The notes below the pieces were generated by a model. The model was not told the origin of the DNA. It saw only the letters and a program-made list of their open reading frames with translations, and ran no database searches. The translations under genes and the position numbers were made by a program. A DNA stretch of 64,000 nucleotides from Hybos culiciformis (taxonomy: Eukaryota > Arthropoda > Insecta > Diptera > Hybotidae): contig OZ023273.1 of assembly GCA_964007475.1 (NCBI GenBank), positions 65,048,108 to 65,112,107 on the forward strand, in the 5' to 3' direction. Of the stretch, positions 11,001 to 24,925 are shown piece after piece. Numbering within the stretch: position 1 is the first letter of the stretch; each line of letters begins with the position of its first letter.

Positions 11001-13121
11001 ATGTGCTGATTAAGCATTTAATTACGCTTTTATTCTGTCATTCGGTCCGGTGTTTCCAATCTCAAATTTATATGCGAAATGTAAAAGATTGCATTTTTAA
11101 TTTCGGTTGTCATAAAACTTGCAAAACTCTAAATGTATTTCCTCAATAATGTAAAAATCTAAAAAAAAAAGCTGCTATTAATTAGGTCCACATAAGACTC
11201 GTATAGAATCCTAGTCTTTTTTAATTTTCATTTGAGTAAGTTATCCATTTGAGCCGTATTAGAATTAAATTAAAATCAATCACAAAATAATAGTATTTAA
11301 GAACTCTTCATAGCGAACGAGAAATCAAATATTTTGTTCTGATATGGTTTAAAACCTTATATTAAGAAAAATCGTACCAAAACTTTGATAATCCAATTCA
11401 TAAGTTTATAATTATTTATAAGTAAAATTAGTTTTCCAATTATTGTTATGAAAAACAAATAAAGACTTATTTTATTCCTTATTTTTTATTTCTTTTTGGA
11501 AATTGAACTCCTCCTGAGTCCTCTTGAGTTTTTTTTTAATTTTTTTTATTTATTTATTGTTGTTTTTTAGATTATTATTTATTTATCTTCAGACAAAAAT
11601 AAAATTTTCATAAAATCCGAATATTAAAATTTTTGATTTTATAACCACGATTATTGAATGCTAAATACAGACTGAAATTTGAAAAATTTTAAAAATAAGG
11701 ATATCAAAATGATGACTATACAAATAAAAAAGACTAATAAATAAATCACTTGTCTGATTTAAAGATTTTTTTTTTATCCTTATTATTGTATCATAAATAG
11801 TACATAACAACCCTCATTAGTTGAAATAACAACGATATCATTAAACAAGACAACGACAACATAATAATGCTCATAAAAATTTTGAAAGTATCATAATTAC
11901 CACCACTCACAAATACCACCATCATCAAACACTATTATCATTTCGCCACCCTTAATATTTTCTTCTTTCAGTTTTGGTTTACCTCGGCTATATGAGTTAT
12001 ACAAATAAAAATTGGTGAGAAAGTGGGAGTTAATTTCAAAAGAGAATCCACAAATACCATGTAAAACAATTTTTTTTACATAAGCACCCCAAAAAAGCTT
12101 TTGCTACCAATTTATTTTCACACTTTAAAAATTTTATCCAATACAAAAAATACATTTTTTTTTTGCTATGCATATAAAATAAATTGTGCAGAAAATGGGG
12201 CTAAAATAAAAATTTGCTTTTTTTTTTTTTTTGCTTCACTCAAGATTACCTATGCTATAATATGATGTGTGCGAATATTTCATAAATGTTATGTGCTTTT
12301 CTTTTTTCACTCTGAGTTTTCTTTTTTCAAACATATGCATTATTTAAAAAAATTCGAAATAATAAAATTATAAAATTTTGAATCTACATATTATAAATTT
12401 AGTTGCCTAATGCATTTAATTGATGCAAAATAAATTTCCGATATTGTAGCTTTTGTTGATTATTCAATGATATTATTTTCTAAAGATAGAACATTATCGT
12501 CTGCTGAGAAATTAAACACTGTATAATGAAAAGTATAGTTTCGAGTAATTTGAGTTTAAAGATTTGAAAATTAAAAAAAACGTAGGAAAAAATATCAAGT
12601 AGCGTACAATTTTCATCTAAAAAACACATTTTAATCAACATTAAGAATATTGCAAAATAGTTGTACTTATAAAATCGAGTACGAGGAATCGAATGGTGCT
12701 ATTATCTAATAATGACGCATAAATATACGTTGTTTCATTTTTTAGCAGACGTTATGATGTAAGTGTGGATATTTTAAAATACAAATATTGTTAAATTCAA
12801 TTGTTCAATACCCAACTATGGAAATACTACCTAATCATCATCCTAACTTGAAATACATCAATCTTTAAGTTATAATAAATTAAAAGTTATGATAACTACT
12901 TAAAGATAAATGTGTTCGGATTTCAATGAAATTGGATTTTCATACATTAGGATTCCCATGCATTCGGGTCTTGGACATTTGAATTTTTCTAAGCTCAAAT
13001 TAATTTTTACAATTTTTACAATTTCTAAAACCAAAAACCAAACTTTGTTCCCTAAGTTCTCGCAGAAATTAGTTTAAAAAAATTGGATTTTGATTTATAG
13101 TTGTTGAGGCCACAATTATTG
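8053..13121. other. Gene-free AT-rich intergenic DNA
   Basis: No ORF with family resemblance and no clear mobile element. Visible features are a near-tandem 26-base duplication around 10171-10224 (GTACATTAGTCACTTAACT followed by GTACATTGGTCACTTAACT) and many A/T homopolymers. Confidence 0.4.
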
Positions 13122-13338
13122 TTAACTCGAACACGAATTTGTCTGTATATTTCTTTTTTACTATTTTCGACACTCTCGTAGACCCACTTTTCGTCATCAC
13201 AGCGAACTGAAATTTGGACAACAGTTTATGTTTATTATTATTAACTCGAACACGAATTTGTCTGTATATTTCTTTTTTACTATTTTCGACACTCTCGTAG
13301 ACCCACTTTTCGTCATCACAGCGAGCTAAAATTTGGCA
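13122..13338. repeat. Two-copy direct tandem duplication, period ~119 bp
   Basis: The segment starting TTAACTCGAACACGAATTTG (about 13122) and ending CATCACAGCGAACTGAAATTTGG recurs at about 13241-13338 with only a few differences (GCGAGCTAAAATTTGG at the second end). The units are almost identical, so the duplication is recent relative to its surroundings. Not protein-coding in any convincing frame. Confidence 0.75.
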
Positions 13339-16300
13339 CACAAGTTCATGTCAATTGAATCTATCAAAATTTGAACCGGAAATTTCCATGGAAAACCCGG
13401 AAAATCGGGCAAAATCATTTGAAAATTTGGTACAAATTTGATTAGTGATTAATCCGTTTCAGGAAAAATGACGAGTTTTCCAATTTTTCCGAAAAAAATT
13501 TTCGGAATTTTCAGACTTCCGGAAAATTTTCCGGCAAAAAGTTTTATAAATTATGCAGAATTAAGTTCCCTGTCAACTGGCATCATTACTTTCTCTCCGA
13601 CAATGGTGAAAACTTGCAGAAAAAATGTAAAACGCCTTTCCGGAGTTTTTCCGACCAAGGAAGCGTTTGAGCGTTTTGAAACCTGAGACAAAGTTGTAGA
13701 GCGAAATGAGTTGCATAAAGTTGCTTTTGTGGAAAACTCCAAGGAAAATCCGGAAAAGCGGGAAAAATATCGGAAACATTTTCTTCGATATGATTAGTGA
13801 TAAATCTTCAACAATCATGAAAACTTGCATGAAAAATCGAGAAAAATTTGTAATAACATTTTAGTTAACGTGAAAAAGACTAAGTCCACCTCTATGTGTG
13901 AAGAAAAATTTATTTTCTACTTTTTCATGCGGTTTGGCCTCAGTTTTGTTTGAAAATTCTTTTTTTACTTATTTTTTTTATTTTTTTAATCATTAAATTT
14001 TTTTTATAAAAATTGGATTTTGAACTTTTTAAGATTTGGATTTTGATTTATTTGAATTTTGATATTTTGATCATTTGGATTTTGAACATTTAAATTTATG
14101 ATTTTGACATTTGGCATATATGTATAGCAAATGTTTTTTTCAACCTATTTAGAAGATTCTTTGCGACAAAGAGTAAATACAATAGTTTGTTATTACAACG
14201 AGTTGTGTATACACAAAAACACATAGACACGAGTCAATACTTATATCATAACAAAATAAACAAAAGTTCAAAAGTGCTAAATACAACTTACCGATCACAT
14301 GCACATTAAAATACTTAAATTATGTAGACATAATACATACATAATGTATATTTTGGTATTATTTTTAATATAATTCTTTTTTAAATAAATTTCAAAACAA
14401 TAACATGTTTGTTTGAATAGAAGTTCATTCTAAATTGAAACTATAAAACTTATATAAAAGCTATAATATAGTAAACTGAGTTTCAATCAAGTATACTTTA
14501 AAATCTATACTTCTAAAACGAATAACTGTGATTGAAAATTTTTTATAAACAAAAAACTTACTTAAGCAAAGAAAATAACGTGTAAAAGTCAAAAAGCTTT
14601 AAAATAGATAAAAAATAGATTTTATTTTCATTAGCTTTTATTAATAACATTATACATTTATCTAAGATTTTCTAGATTTCTTCTTGTATGTGAGGAGATA
14701 ATTCTTACCACCCTTCTAAGTTATGTGAACAAAGTGTTGTGATTTTTCACCTTTTTTCTTTCTTTATTAGCTTTTAAATTTCCCACTTACCATTCCAACT
14801 GTTTTTATATAATGTTTATATATTGTGAATAAGTATATGAATGTATGTATATGTATTTAAATGTACTATAGATATTAAGCTATCAAATAATAAAAGCTTT
14901 TCTACGATAAAAAGTTTCAGAGTTTATTTAATTTTTCTTCTTAGCATAACAAGAGAGCGGGATGTTTTTGGTCCTTGAATAAACTTTTTTTTCAACCTTT
15001 TACATTCACATGTTTAGTTTAATTTACTTTGATATATTTTTTTAACTCTGAGGATTATTATTAAAAAAAAATTTTAAATATAAGAGGGGTTGGAACTTTT
15101 TTTTAATATCAAATGCATTCAAATATAAATTTAGGGCTGAAATTTTCATTATTCAAATATAATTCAAATATTATTCAAATGGCAGATCCGAAATCCAAAT
15201 ATAATATTTTTGAAATTTGGGAACTAGTTATAGAAAATAGTTTTAATTCATAGTAAAGAAAACTTTCTGGCTCAGATTATACATATATAGGTAATCATAA
15301 CTCGAAATTTTGAGGTAATAAGTTTAAACTTTCTGAAACTTCTGTAGGTAATACAGTAATTTATAATTATATATTATTATATTTTCAGCGGAAGAAATTT
15401 TATCGTTTATTCTATTAACTAATCAATCTACTAAATTCAATCATAATAAAATTCATTAAATTTATTACATATAATAATACGATTTCAGAATAAAATTTTC
15501 TTCATGATTGAATGCTAATTCAAAATTCATCATACCCTCTTCTAAACAATATGCATAAGCAAACGTATCGATCTAGATCTAGAACATACATTCTACAATC
15601 AACAAAGTATTAAGCCAAATTAATAAAAATTGTTAGAATTAAACAGTCAACACTATGTATGTGAGTTCGAACTCATATACTGATTCAGATCATTATTTAA
15701 TGCTTTATTTTTTTTAATATATTTAGAAAAGTCTAAGCTTGTAATTTACATTTTAATTATGCCTTACTATACTGTGTATTTACTATGTATATTATATGAA
15801 GAATGATAATAATTATTTATTTTGAAAAATAAATTTGAATTAAAATTTTTTTTATGCAACCCTGAAAAAAAATATAAATAGCATTATTTTTATATAAAAA
15901 TCAAATTTAATTTTTATATTCAAAAAGATAAATTTTCCAAAGGACCGCCTTCAAACACAAAAAAAAAGTATAATAATAATAACCAAATAAAAAATGAGAA
16001 AATATAATAATAAAAAACTATATATATAAATGTATGTATTAAATATGTAGAAAAATAATAAATATAAAACCAATAAATAAACATTAAAAAAAAAATAATA
16101 AAAACATACTTATATGGTAAAAAGTTTGGGTTCATGGTATCTTGATTACATGATGAGATTTAAAAATAAAAAATTGAAAGCTTTCGTTTTTATTATTTTT
16201 TTTTTCTTTTTCATTATTATTATGTTATGTTAGGTGAATTTATTTTCTTTTTTTTTTTTTAGTTACAATATTATGAAATTTTTTTTGTACGTAATTTTTA

Positions 16301-16890
16301 TATAAAAATGTTATTGTAAAAACCAAAATGAACAAGCGAAATATTTTAATCTGTAAAACTTTATTATCTGAAATATTTCATATAATTGGGCATATGTATG
16401 TATTTATCCTGCATATATAATATATAAATTATATGTTATAGGTATATTATATTTAATTAATTTTCTATTATTTATGTGTGAAAATAAAACAAGGAAAATA
16501 ATTGTAATAAAGACCAAAAAATTTAGAAAATCTGAGCTTAAAAATCTTTAAAAAAAAATAATTAAGTTCTTGGCTGAATTTTAATTTTACATTTTTTAAT
16601 TTGTTAAATCGAAAGACGCCATTTCATTCCACGTATAAAACTTCAACTTATCCTGTAGATATTTTATTAAAAATTATACTCGTTATTTCGAAATGTTGTT
16701 AAATTGTATATCGAAAAAATCCTTAGACCGCGGTGAATATGAAAAATATTTTACAATTCTTTTTTAAAATGAGAGGATCTTTTTCAAATAACAAATTCTA
16801 CGGATCCATTGATTACACTTGTATAAACAGAACAAGTGCTCCATTTGTGATTTTTGTTACTCCCTTCAATACATTTGATTTATACATATA
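13339..16890. other. Intergenic DNA with a degenerate repeat and a short family A copy
   Basis: At 13439-13840 two diverged direct segments share GATTAGTGATWAATC and GAAAACTTGCAKGAAAAAT, within sequence rich in GGAAAA/TTTTCC words. Family A copy 2 (14188-14312) is listed separately. The remainder is AT-rich with no recognisable gene. Confidence 0.35.
14188..14312 (+). repeat. Family A copy 2, internally deleted
   Basis: Only about 125 bases remain: the start (TTTGTTATTACAACGAGTTG, then ACACAAAAACACATAGACAC) is joined to ACAAAATAAACAAAAGTTC and the standard tail ACTTACCGATCACATGCACA. The apex of the hairpin and the middle of the element are missing. Confidence 0.6.
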
Positions 16891-17291
16891 CCCACAGCAC
16901 TTGGATATATACCCACATATACCCACAACCATTTGAGCCAACATATTAGCTTTTTAATGCCGCATCGGTGAATAAATTCCAGTAAAGCCATTTGAATAGC
17001 AATTTATTGTATGTAATATTAGCACTTAGGAATTAGCTAAGAAACAGGAAAAAATTGTATAAAAACAACAAAAAATATCAAAAATATGGAAATTTCAAAT
17101 AGCATTACTAGGTGGCACTTGAATAGGGCCATCATATTTTCAACATTTACAATGGAAAAATAATTTTATTACAGTCACAAAAAGTTGTATCAGATTTTCT
17201 CTTTAAATGAGAAAAATATAAAACTTAAGAACTGTACAAACATTTAAACAAACAATATGAAAATATTTTGAATATATCCAAGTGCTGTGGG
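16891..17291. mobile_element. TA-flanked MITE with 20-bp terminal inverted repeats
   Basis: The terminal repeat CCCACAGCACTTGGATATAT at 16891-16910 is matched exactly, in reverse complement, at 17272-17291. TA dinucleotides lie immediately outside both ends (TA|CCC...GGG|TA), as expected for Tc1/mariner-type insertion. The 401-bp interior has no transposase. A second TACCCACA word lies just inside the left end. Confidence 0.7.
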
Positions 17292-20200
17292 TATTCTTAA
17301 TCTACATCAGAGGGATGATAAGTGTTTCGATTATTCCATTTTACATAATACTTCATATCGTTTACATATTCTTTAAGATTCAAAAATTTTTCAAAGTTTT
17401 TGCAGCTTATGTCACGTAAAAATTTGAAATTTGAAAAAGGTTAGGAGTTCCAACATTTCATAGAATCACAACTGCTTGTTATTGTATATGAATTGTTAAA
17501 ATTTGAACTCTTAAATTATATTCTCAATTAACAAAGTGCCACATCAAATTTTCTTATGAAAAATATTAGTAACAGTTTGCTTTGATTAGATTCTTTCACC
17601 CACATCCTAATATGCTCTTCTATAAAAGGTTATAAAAAGTCAAATATAAATAAATATTATTAATATAATTTTTATTATATTTTCTTTTTTCTTTTTTATT
17701 AAAATAAAACATTCTATAAATATTTTATTTCAACTAAAATTTATATAAATATGGTTTTTTTGGTTTTTCTATTTGGTATAATTTTAGAATTTGATCAAAA
17801 TTTCTCGTAAAAATTAAAAAAAAAATAAATAAAATAATAATAATAATTTTTTTTATATTTTATATAGAACTAACACTGGGATAGGTAAAATTGAAATAAA
17901 AATAGCCGGGGAAAATTATTATTATTTCAATTTATGAATTTTTAATAAAAATGTTCAAATTTTATTTTTATTATGTTTTTGATTTTGGTAAATGGTCTTT
18001 TTCATTTATAAATTGAAGTGCAATTCAAATTTTAATTTTGAGGTCTAGTGAAGTGGACTGAAAAATTCATACAAAATAATAATTAAAATTTAATTATTAT
18101 CACTATTGTTTAATTTATGGAAATCCATCGTTCAAAAGAATTCTAATTGATTTTCGATGGAATTAACATATTAATGTATACAGATTATGTATTGCTGGTA
18201 GCTTTTACATCACAAAGTTGACATAAACAATCATACTATGATCAATTTGACAAATTTACAAAAAATACGTTAAACATACAGTACAGTGCATATGTGTATA
18301 CTTGTACATAATTTACATTAGACAAATGCAGTAAGTCAAAATTGAAATGTACAAAAATCTTATACTTAAAAATGTAAATGTCCTATTTTTGTTGTTAATC
18401 TAGGATCTTCGAAAGTTCTTCACCGATTACGTTGTCATTTTGGCATAACGTACCATTCGAATACAGACGTGTATTGATATGCATTTTAAATGTCGCACCT
18501 GTGACAGATAAAAAAAAAAGTTTTTTTTTGAGAATTATTAAGTCGAGCTGAGAATTATTAAGTCGAGCTGTGACCGAGCTAATTATAAATAAGAAGAGAC
18601 CAAGTATAAAGGGATAAAAAAAAACTTACCTTTTAAATTTCCAAGTATTTATTCTTATTCAGAAAATCGTTTGCTATGGTGAAAGCTCAAGTACTAATTA
18701 ACTACATCAAAGAAAATATATACATTTATATTATATACGTTTGATTTTGAATAATAATTATTGTAAACGCATACGACTATATTAAAATCAAGAGAACAAA
18801 ATATATATACGTGTTTTCTTCCTTTATAACGAAGATATTGAGCATCGGCTTAGTGTTTTAGATTATTCACCAAAAACAATTTTTTTAGTTTACGACTACA
18901 ATATAATACACTGCGTGAAACCACAAAATTTAATGGTTACAATTCAAGTTATTTTATATTTGCAGGGTTCTAAAATTTGTTTCGAAGCTTTGATCATGCG
19001 ACTCTTTGTATATTATAGTAAAAAAAAATAAATAATTGTAAAGTTTTTAATCGTTCTTGACAATTTAAACATAAACTTAAGTAAATTTTCAATTTATTTT
19101 ATTGTCTAAGCCTTAGAAGTAACACATGTGACCTAAGATTATGATTTTTTTATTAAATGGTAAAAATAGTTATTGATAAAATATAAATTGATTTTTTTTT
19201 GTGTTACGTACGACATGTTGAATAATATGCACAGTACTATAGTTAGTATAAATAAAGTAAACATAAATCTGAAAATAATATCAATAAAAAGGAAGAAAAA
19301 TTATCATCATCATAATTTTAATTTGAGTACCTAATTAAATATTTTATATTAAATATTTTTACAAAATTAATTAGATTATGTACGCCATGGAATTCATAAT
19401 AAAATTATTCAATAATTATTATTTTTTACGTTTATATAATGAAAATAGAAACCCATTCATCATCTTAATCAATGTACATATATAAAATCTTTTAATATGC
19501 GGTAGCTGTAACCCCCTAATTCAACTAATCTTTATTTAAAATATTATAGTTGTAATCTATCCACCTGCAAATATTTTCAACCATTAATCCGATATTTGTG
19601 TGACATCGATTTAGTTTTTTTTTTCTTTTCTTTTGGGTGATGATTATTATTATTATTATATTTTGTTATACTTATTTCAAATATATATTTACATAATGTG
19701 TACATGTATGTATATATTTGCAAAAACAAACCACCCCTAGATTAGTTTCAGATATCAACTGGTCTGGAACTAATTTCCTAAAACATATTGAAATTTATTA
19801 CATTAAATTTGTCATCCCTTTAATATTTAATTCATTGTATTTAAAGAACGAATATAAATTTGTTATCCTTATTATGCAATTTTTTCATGTTCAATTGAAT
19901 TCATTGATGTGCGGCAAATTTTTTTTATTTATTTATTTTTTTTTAAATTAAATAAAAGTCACCTCGTCCTCAAAATAAATTTAAGATTATGGGATGTAAT
20001 AATGACAAAAAAAAATAAAAATTTAATATCAAATAAAAAGAAGAATCAAGAATGTTATTTGATTACCCGTGAAACAAATCTGGTATAATGACTTTAAAAT
20101 ATTAGCCCTCGAAGAACTACACCGTAGTCTAATTTTATGTACTAGCTAGAATTCTATCTTATTTAAGCAGAAAAATATTAATGCAAGAGTAAAATTTTGT

Positions 20201-23200
20201 ATCTGTAGACTAAAGCAAAATTTTGAAAAATTGACTGAAAAAGTATAAAAAAAAAGACAGTTGTAGTGTAGCTATTAGATTAGTAAAAACATAAATTTAA
20301 TTCAAATTAAGTTTATTATTTCAGAACAGTAAAAACATTATTTTTATAATACTCACTCAGAAGTATGTAATGTTTAATTTTGTTTATAGGGAATAATGTA
20401 ATAATGCATTTTAAAAATGAAAATTATTTTGTGATAAGTACCCAAAAAAAAAGTAGCAAATTATAGCCTGTTTATAATCTCACAGCAGATATCAAAGAAA
20501 ATCTTTTTTTTTCTTTTTTTTTAACTAAATGAATTTTCTAATAAAATAAGAATTTTTTATACGGTTATAAGTTACATTCTAAAATGTGAAGGGTGAAATA
20601 AATATTTATGTCAAGGATAATAAAGTAGAAGAGAAAAACATTTAATATAGGGGCATAATGAGCTGTGAACACGTGTTTACTTTGATATTACCGAGGATGA
20701 ACATTTTTTTGACAATTTTTGGAAAACTTTTTTTTTTTTAATAAGTTAAAAAAGGGTTCTGCAAGTATGTTTTTAAGTATTAAACATTTAAAATTAAGTC
20801 ATGAACAATATTATCGTCTTTATTGAATTTTTAAATGAAATAATTCTATATGTATAATATTAAAAAAAAAACAAATAAAGTCATTTGAATTAAATTAAGA
20901 AACGATTTGAAAACACGCGCCACAAATTATCTAGATTCAAAATATTTAATAATGTGAACTTATTTTATTTTATTATTATTATTTCGTTAACTTTATGAGA
21001 TAAATCTTTCATGTTTTTTGCATTTTGCAAAATTTAATATGATTTTCAGAAATTAATTGTCAATAACAACAAGTTAAACGCTTTGTTTTTAACTTTTGTA
21101 GCTTATATTAGGACTATTATAAGAGTTTTTATTGGTACATCAAAAATTTGTACTCATTCACAAAAACTAATTTTTGTCCTGTAAATTTAAATTTGCTACG
21201 TTAGTTGTCCTAACTCAAAAAAAAAAAAAAAAAGTCCCTGAGATATACATTAAAGTAAATTTATTTGTCAAAGAAAGATAATTTGCAATATTCTTTTTAT
21301 TTGATAAAAGTAGGATTCATGATTAAAGATCCAATGTTCACAAAAAATAAAGACACAAAATCAGTTTAGAATAAATAGTCTGTATAGTGAAAGTTGATGA
21401 TAACTCATTACACAGCAATTAATTTTAAACTTCGAAAATAAATTCAAAAAATTAACAATTAATAAAAATATTAAGTTGGTGCCCTACCTGGGGTATCCAA
21501 ATTTCTTAAGATCAATGTATCTTATAATAAAACTTTCTTTATATAAATTTATAAACTTGCTTCAAACAGTTTTTTCCCCACCGTTGAAAGAACACATTTT
21601 GCTTTCCATAATGAATATATTATAAATATATTAAGTAAATACGAATATATAAATCTTATAGTTATTAAATATGGTTTCAAAAAATTTTAATGTAGGAAAA
21701 GAAAAGTTTCAGTCAATCAAATCTATTCATAATAATGCTTGCTTGTGATAAAGTCTCCATTCAAACTGAGATTAAAATTTATAAACTTATTATAAAAGAG
21801 AAAATATTAGAGGAATTATAATATATTATAATTGAAGTAAATTTCTATAAAATCTAATTAAAAAAACAAAAATCATATTATGGCATTATTGTACATAGGT
21901 GAGAACGTGTATAAATATAACTAACTTACAGTACACTTTTGTATATTTGGTTATAATGAATTTAATACTCAACTTTTAATCACTTTAAACGTCATGGAAA
22001 CTTTAAAGTGGACTATTAGTATTTGTGTATGGTCAACAATCATAATAATACAAGTTGAAATATTAATAACATTTAAAAAATTCTAAAAATGTTAATCCAA
22101 TTAAAATAAGATTAAAAATACTGGTATCAAAAACAAAACTGAATTGAATTTAATTATCATATGAAAACACAAACATTTTTTAATTACCATATATTCTCTT
22201 CTTTAATAATATAATGTAGGTACATATATACATATATATATATACTCATTTATATAAATTCTCTTTTTTTGTTCAATTAATGAGATTTAAAATAAAATTG
22301 TCCACATTATGTGAATCAATTTAAATAATACATACATCATACGTGTTTCTATGTACATAATGTACGTATATGTGGAATTTCTAGAAAGAAAAACTTTGTG
22401 ACCATTGAAATAGTTAAAATTTCATTCACATTAAAACGTGAATAAAGTTTTTTGTAACACACTCTAAATAAAAATATATTAAATGAGCTTAGTTTTTTTC
22501 TGAAAAATTCAGAATTTAGAGGTAAAGAACTTTTAAACTTGATGTAAATGTAAGTTTTTTTTAAGATGACCGAAAAATATATTTTTTTATACAAAATTTG
22601 ATTCAAAAACTGCAAAATTGGTTTCTAATTTATACAATGATATACATCGATTAAGAGCTATAAATATAAAATAAAAGAATCTGTAGTAATAAAAAGAATA
22701 ATTTTCAGCAGAAAGATTTGTTATAAAAGTTATAAATGTACCTATGTATCAAAGAATGCAAAAAAAAATTTTTTTTCGGCCCATATAATCTTAATTCTAA
22801 AACAGTGAAAGATAAAACTAAATAAAACTAAATGATTAAGTTAAAAACATAAAAATTAGACCATTTGATTATTATTAGCGAGATTAAATTATATATTATA
22901 TTCTTTTCTATCTCCACTTGAGAACCCTTGGTTCACATTAAAGTGTGACCCTACAGACGTACGCATTGCAATAATGTCAACAAAAAATTTTTTTTTTGTT
23001 TTTCAAATATTTCATATTCAATTCAAAGTAAACAATAATTATTTAGAATGTGTTTAATGTGTATAAAAATTTTAAAATAATAAAAAAAATGGAAAATTAT
23101 TACAGTCTAACATCAAAACATCAAAAATTAATATTTCTTCGAAAATGTATGTTCATTTTTTTTACAACAATGTAAAATTGTACCTCTGACACCCCTAAAT

Positions 23201-23237
23201 TTTTCTAGGTTTGGCCAAACTTTATTACATAACATAT
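17292..23237. other. Gene-free AT-rich intergenic DNA
   Basis: Almost 6 kb with no supportable gene. It contains the degenerate repeat at 18375-18520 (listed) and a short direct duplication of GAGAATTATTAAGTCGAGCT at about 18530-18570. Long A/T runs are frequent. Confidence 0.4.
18375..18520 (+). repeat. Degenerate relative of the 7846-8052 repeat
   Basis: Shares CGAAAGTTCTTCACCGATT, ATAACGTACCATTCGAATAC and TGTCGCACCTGTGACAGATA-like words in the same order as 7850-7985, but lacks the terminal hairpin and CTAG. Probably an internal or truncated piece of the same dispersed element. Confidence 0.45.
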
Positions 23238-23246
23238 TTAATTTTT

Positions 23247-24254
23247 GGGTTACCCCTGATATCCAGTATTTCAAAATCCAGTATACAAAATCCAGTAAGA
23301 CAAAATCCAGTAAGACAAAATCCAGTAAGACAAAATCCAGTAAGACAAAATCCAGTAATAAAAAATCCAGAAAATCCAAAATCCAGTGGTCAAAAATCCA
23401 GTAGAGCCAAAATCCAGAAAGCCAAAATCCAGTAAAATCCAGCGCGCGCCGATTATTATTTTATAAAATACTGGATTTTACTGGATAATACTTATATTTT
23501 AATATACAATTCACAATAGGTACATATCATAATTAGAGCGGATATAAATGCCTAAATACCTAGAGACTAGAGCAATTTGGCTTTTTTGATGTTTTTGGCT
23601 TAACGAGACTTTTTTGGAAATTTCAGTCTAGAGAGCCTAAAATGTCCATTTTTCGGTAATTTTTTCGGAATTTGTTCGTTTCAATAATCCTGGATTCAAG
23701 ACTGTTGTCGACATAACAGTCCGAAGCAAATTTCCCTAAAACACAAAATTCGGTAGAAGCGTGGCACCGGAGATTGAAAGTTGTAGTGGGTAAAAAAATG
23801 TTGGTGTTTATCAAATAATAAAAGAATTGGGTAAGGAATTAGTTATTAGAAAGAATGAAATCGAAAAAGTAAAAGCTGGGAATAAATTGATTAAAAAGAA
23901 AAGATAGGTATGTTCAACAAGAAAAAAATATTTCAAACGTTATTGTTAACCGAAGAAATATGACGAAATTCGAATACCTGAAGGCGATTGCCATAAATGT
24001 TTCACTTTAATTTTTTTTTTTTTTAAACAATTTTGAATTACATACTTTTGATTTATTTTCCTTTTATAAATAAATAAATATATTTATAAGAAATTTTGTT
24101 GAATTTTTTTTAAAAATAGGTACTGGATTTTGCCTTACTGGATTTTGTCTTCTGGATTTTAAATTTTGTCTACTGGATTTTGGCTCTACTGGATTTTTTT
24201 TCAAAACTGGATTTTTTTTCGACTGGATTTTAAAATGTATAATGGTGGGTTCCC
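23247..24254. mobile_element. Foldback element with AATCCAGT-unit arms, TSD TTAATTTTT
   Basis: The 1008-bp element is flanked by the exact 9-bp repeat TTAATTTTT (23238-23246 and 24255-24263). It begins GGGTTACCCC and ends GGTGGGTTCCC. The left arm carries about ten units of (A)AAATCCAGTAAGAC, followed by AAATCCAGCGCGCGCCG. The right arm (about 24120-24235) carries about eight units in inverted orientation (TACTGGATTTTG). The middle is unique AT-rich sequence without coding capacity. Such foldbacks are mobilised in trans; no transposase is visible. Confidence 0.78.
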
Positions 24255-24447
24255 TTAATTTTTATATATACGAAACATGTTTCGTATTAGCGTATTACAC
24301 ATTCACATATGTATTTAAATAAACTGATTAATTTTGGTTTAATCTCATCTACCAGCCTTATATTTAACGAATTCAAAGGAATATTACTTATTTTCAATTT
24401 CAGTTGAATTTTCTGCTCATATCTTGTCAAATCACTGTTCATGTGTA

Positions 24448-24917
24448 CAGCGGCGTATTACAAATTAGGCAAATTAGACAATTGCTTAGGGCACCAAAAA
24501 ACAAATCAAATTCTTTTTTACACATAATATATAATATATTAAAGTAATTTTCAGTTGTCTGCTACCTTTAACTCTTTTAAAACAGAAAAATCTTAGATTG
24601 CTCAAATTCACATAAGATTATTTTGTGGATTGTTTTAGTGGAGTTTTAATTAATAGTAGACTCTGTTTTCCCACAAAGTCAATTGCAAATGTAAATTTCG
24701 TGTTTCGTTATTGTTTACAATAATTGGTTTGTGATTTAATTCATAATCTTGAATGGTAATTAACGAAACGAGTCCAGCGGTTTGGTGCCCAAAAGAGGTA
24801 TTTATATGAATTAAAGAAAGCATTCCATATTATTAAAGTTGTTTATTAGTTCACGTAAATTTTAATATCGAAAAATTTTTAATGCCTAGGGCTCCATAAT
24901 GTCATAAAGTGCCACTG
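24448..24917. mobile_element. hAT-type MITE, 470 bp, TSD CATGTGTA
   Basis: The ends are CAGCGGCGTATTAC on the left and AAAGTGCCACTG on the right, so only the terminal CAG(C/T)GGC is well matched. Both sides carry the exact 8-bp direct repeat CATGTGTA (24440-24447, 24918-24925). Subterminal words GCTTAGGGCACC and TGCCTAGGGCTCC are typical of insect hAT non-autonomous elements. No coding sequence. Confidence 0.82.
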
Positions 24918-24925
24918 CATGTGTA

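Noticed and set aside
15920..16135. Hydrophobic minus-strand ORF of 71 codons (membrane-like)
   Set aside because: AT-rich sequence gives F/Y/I-rich reading by composition alone; no domain, start context or conservation signal.
23128..23435. Proteins with repeated NPVRQ or LLDFV words
   Set aside because: Direct translations of the AAATCCAGTAAGAC array on both strands.
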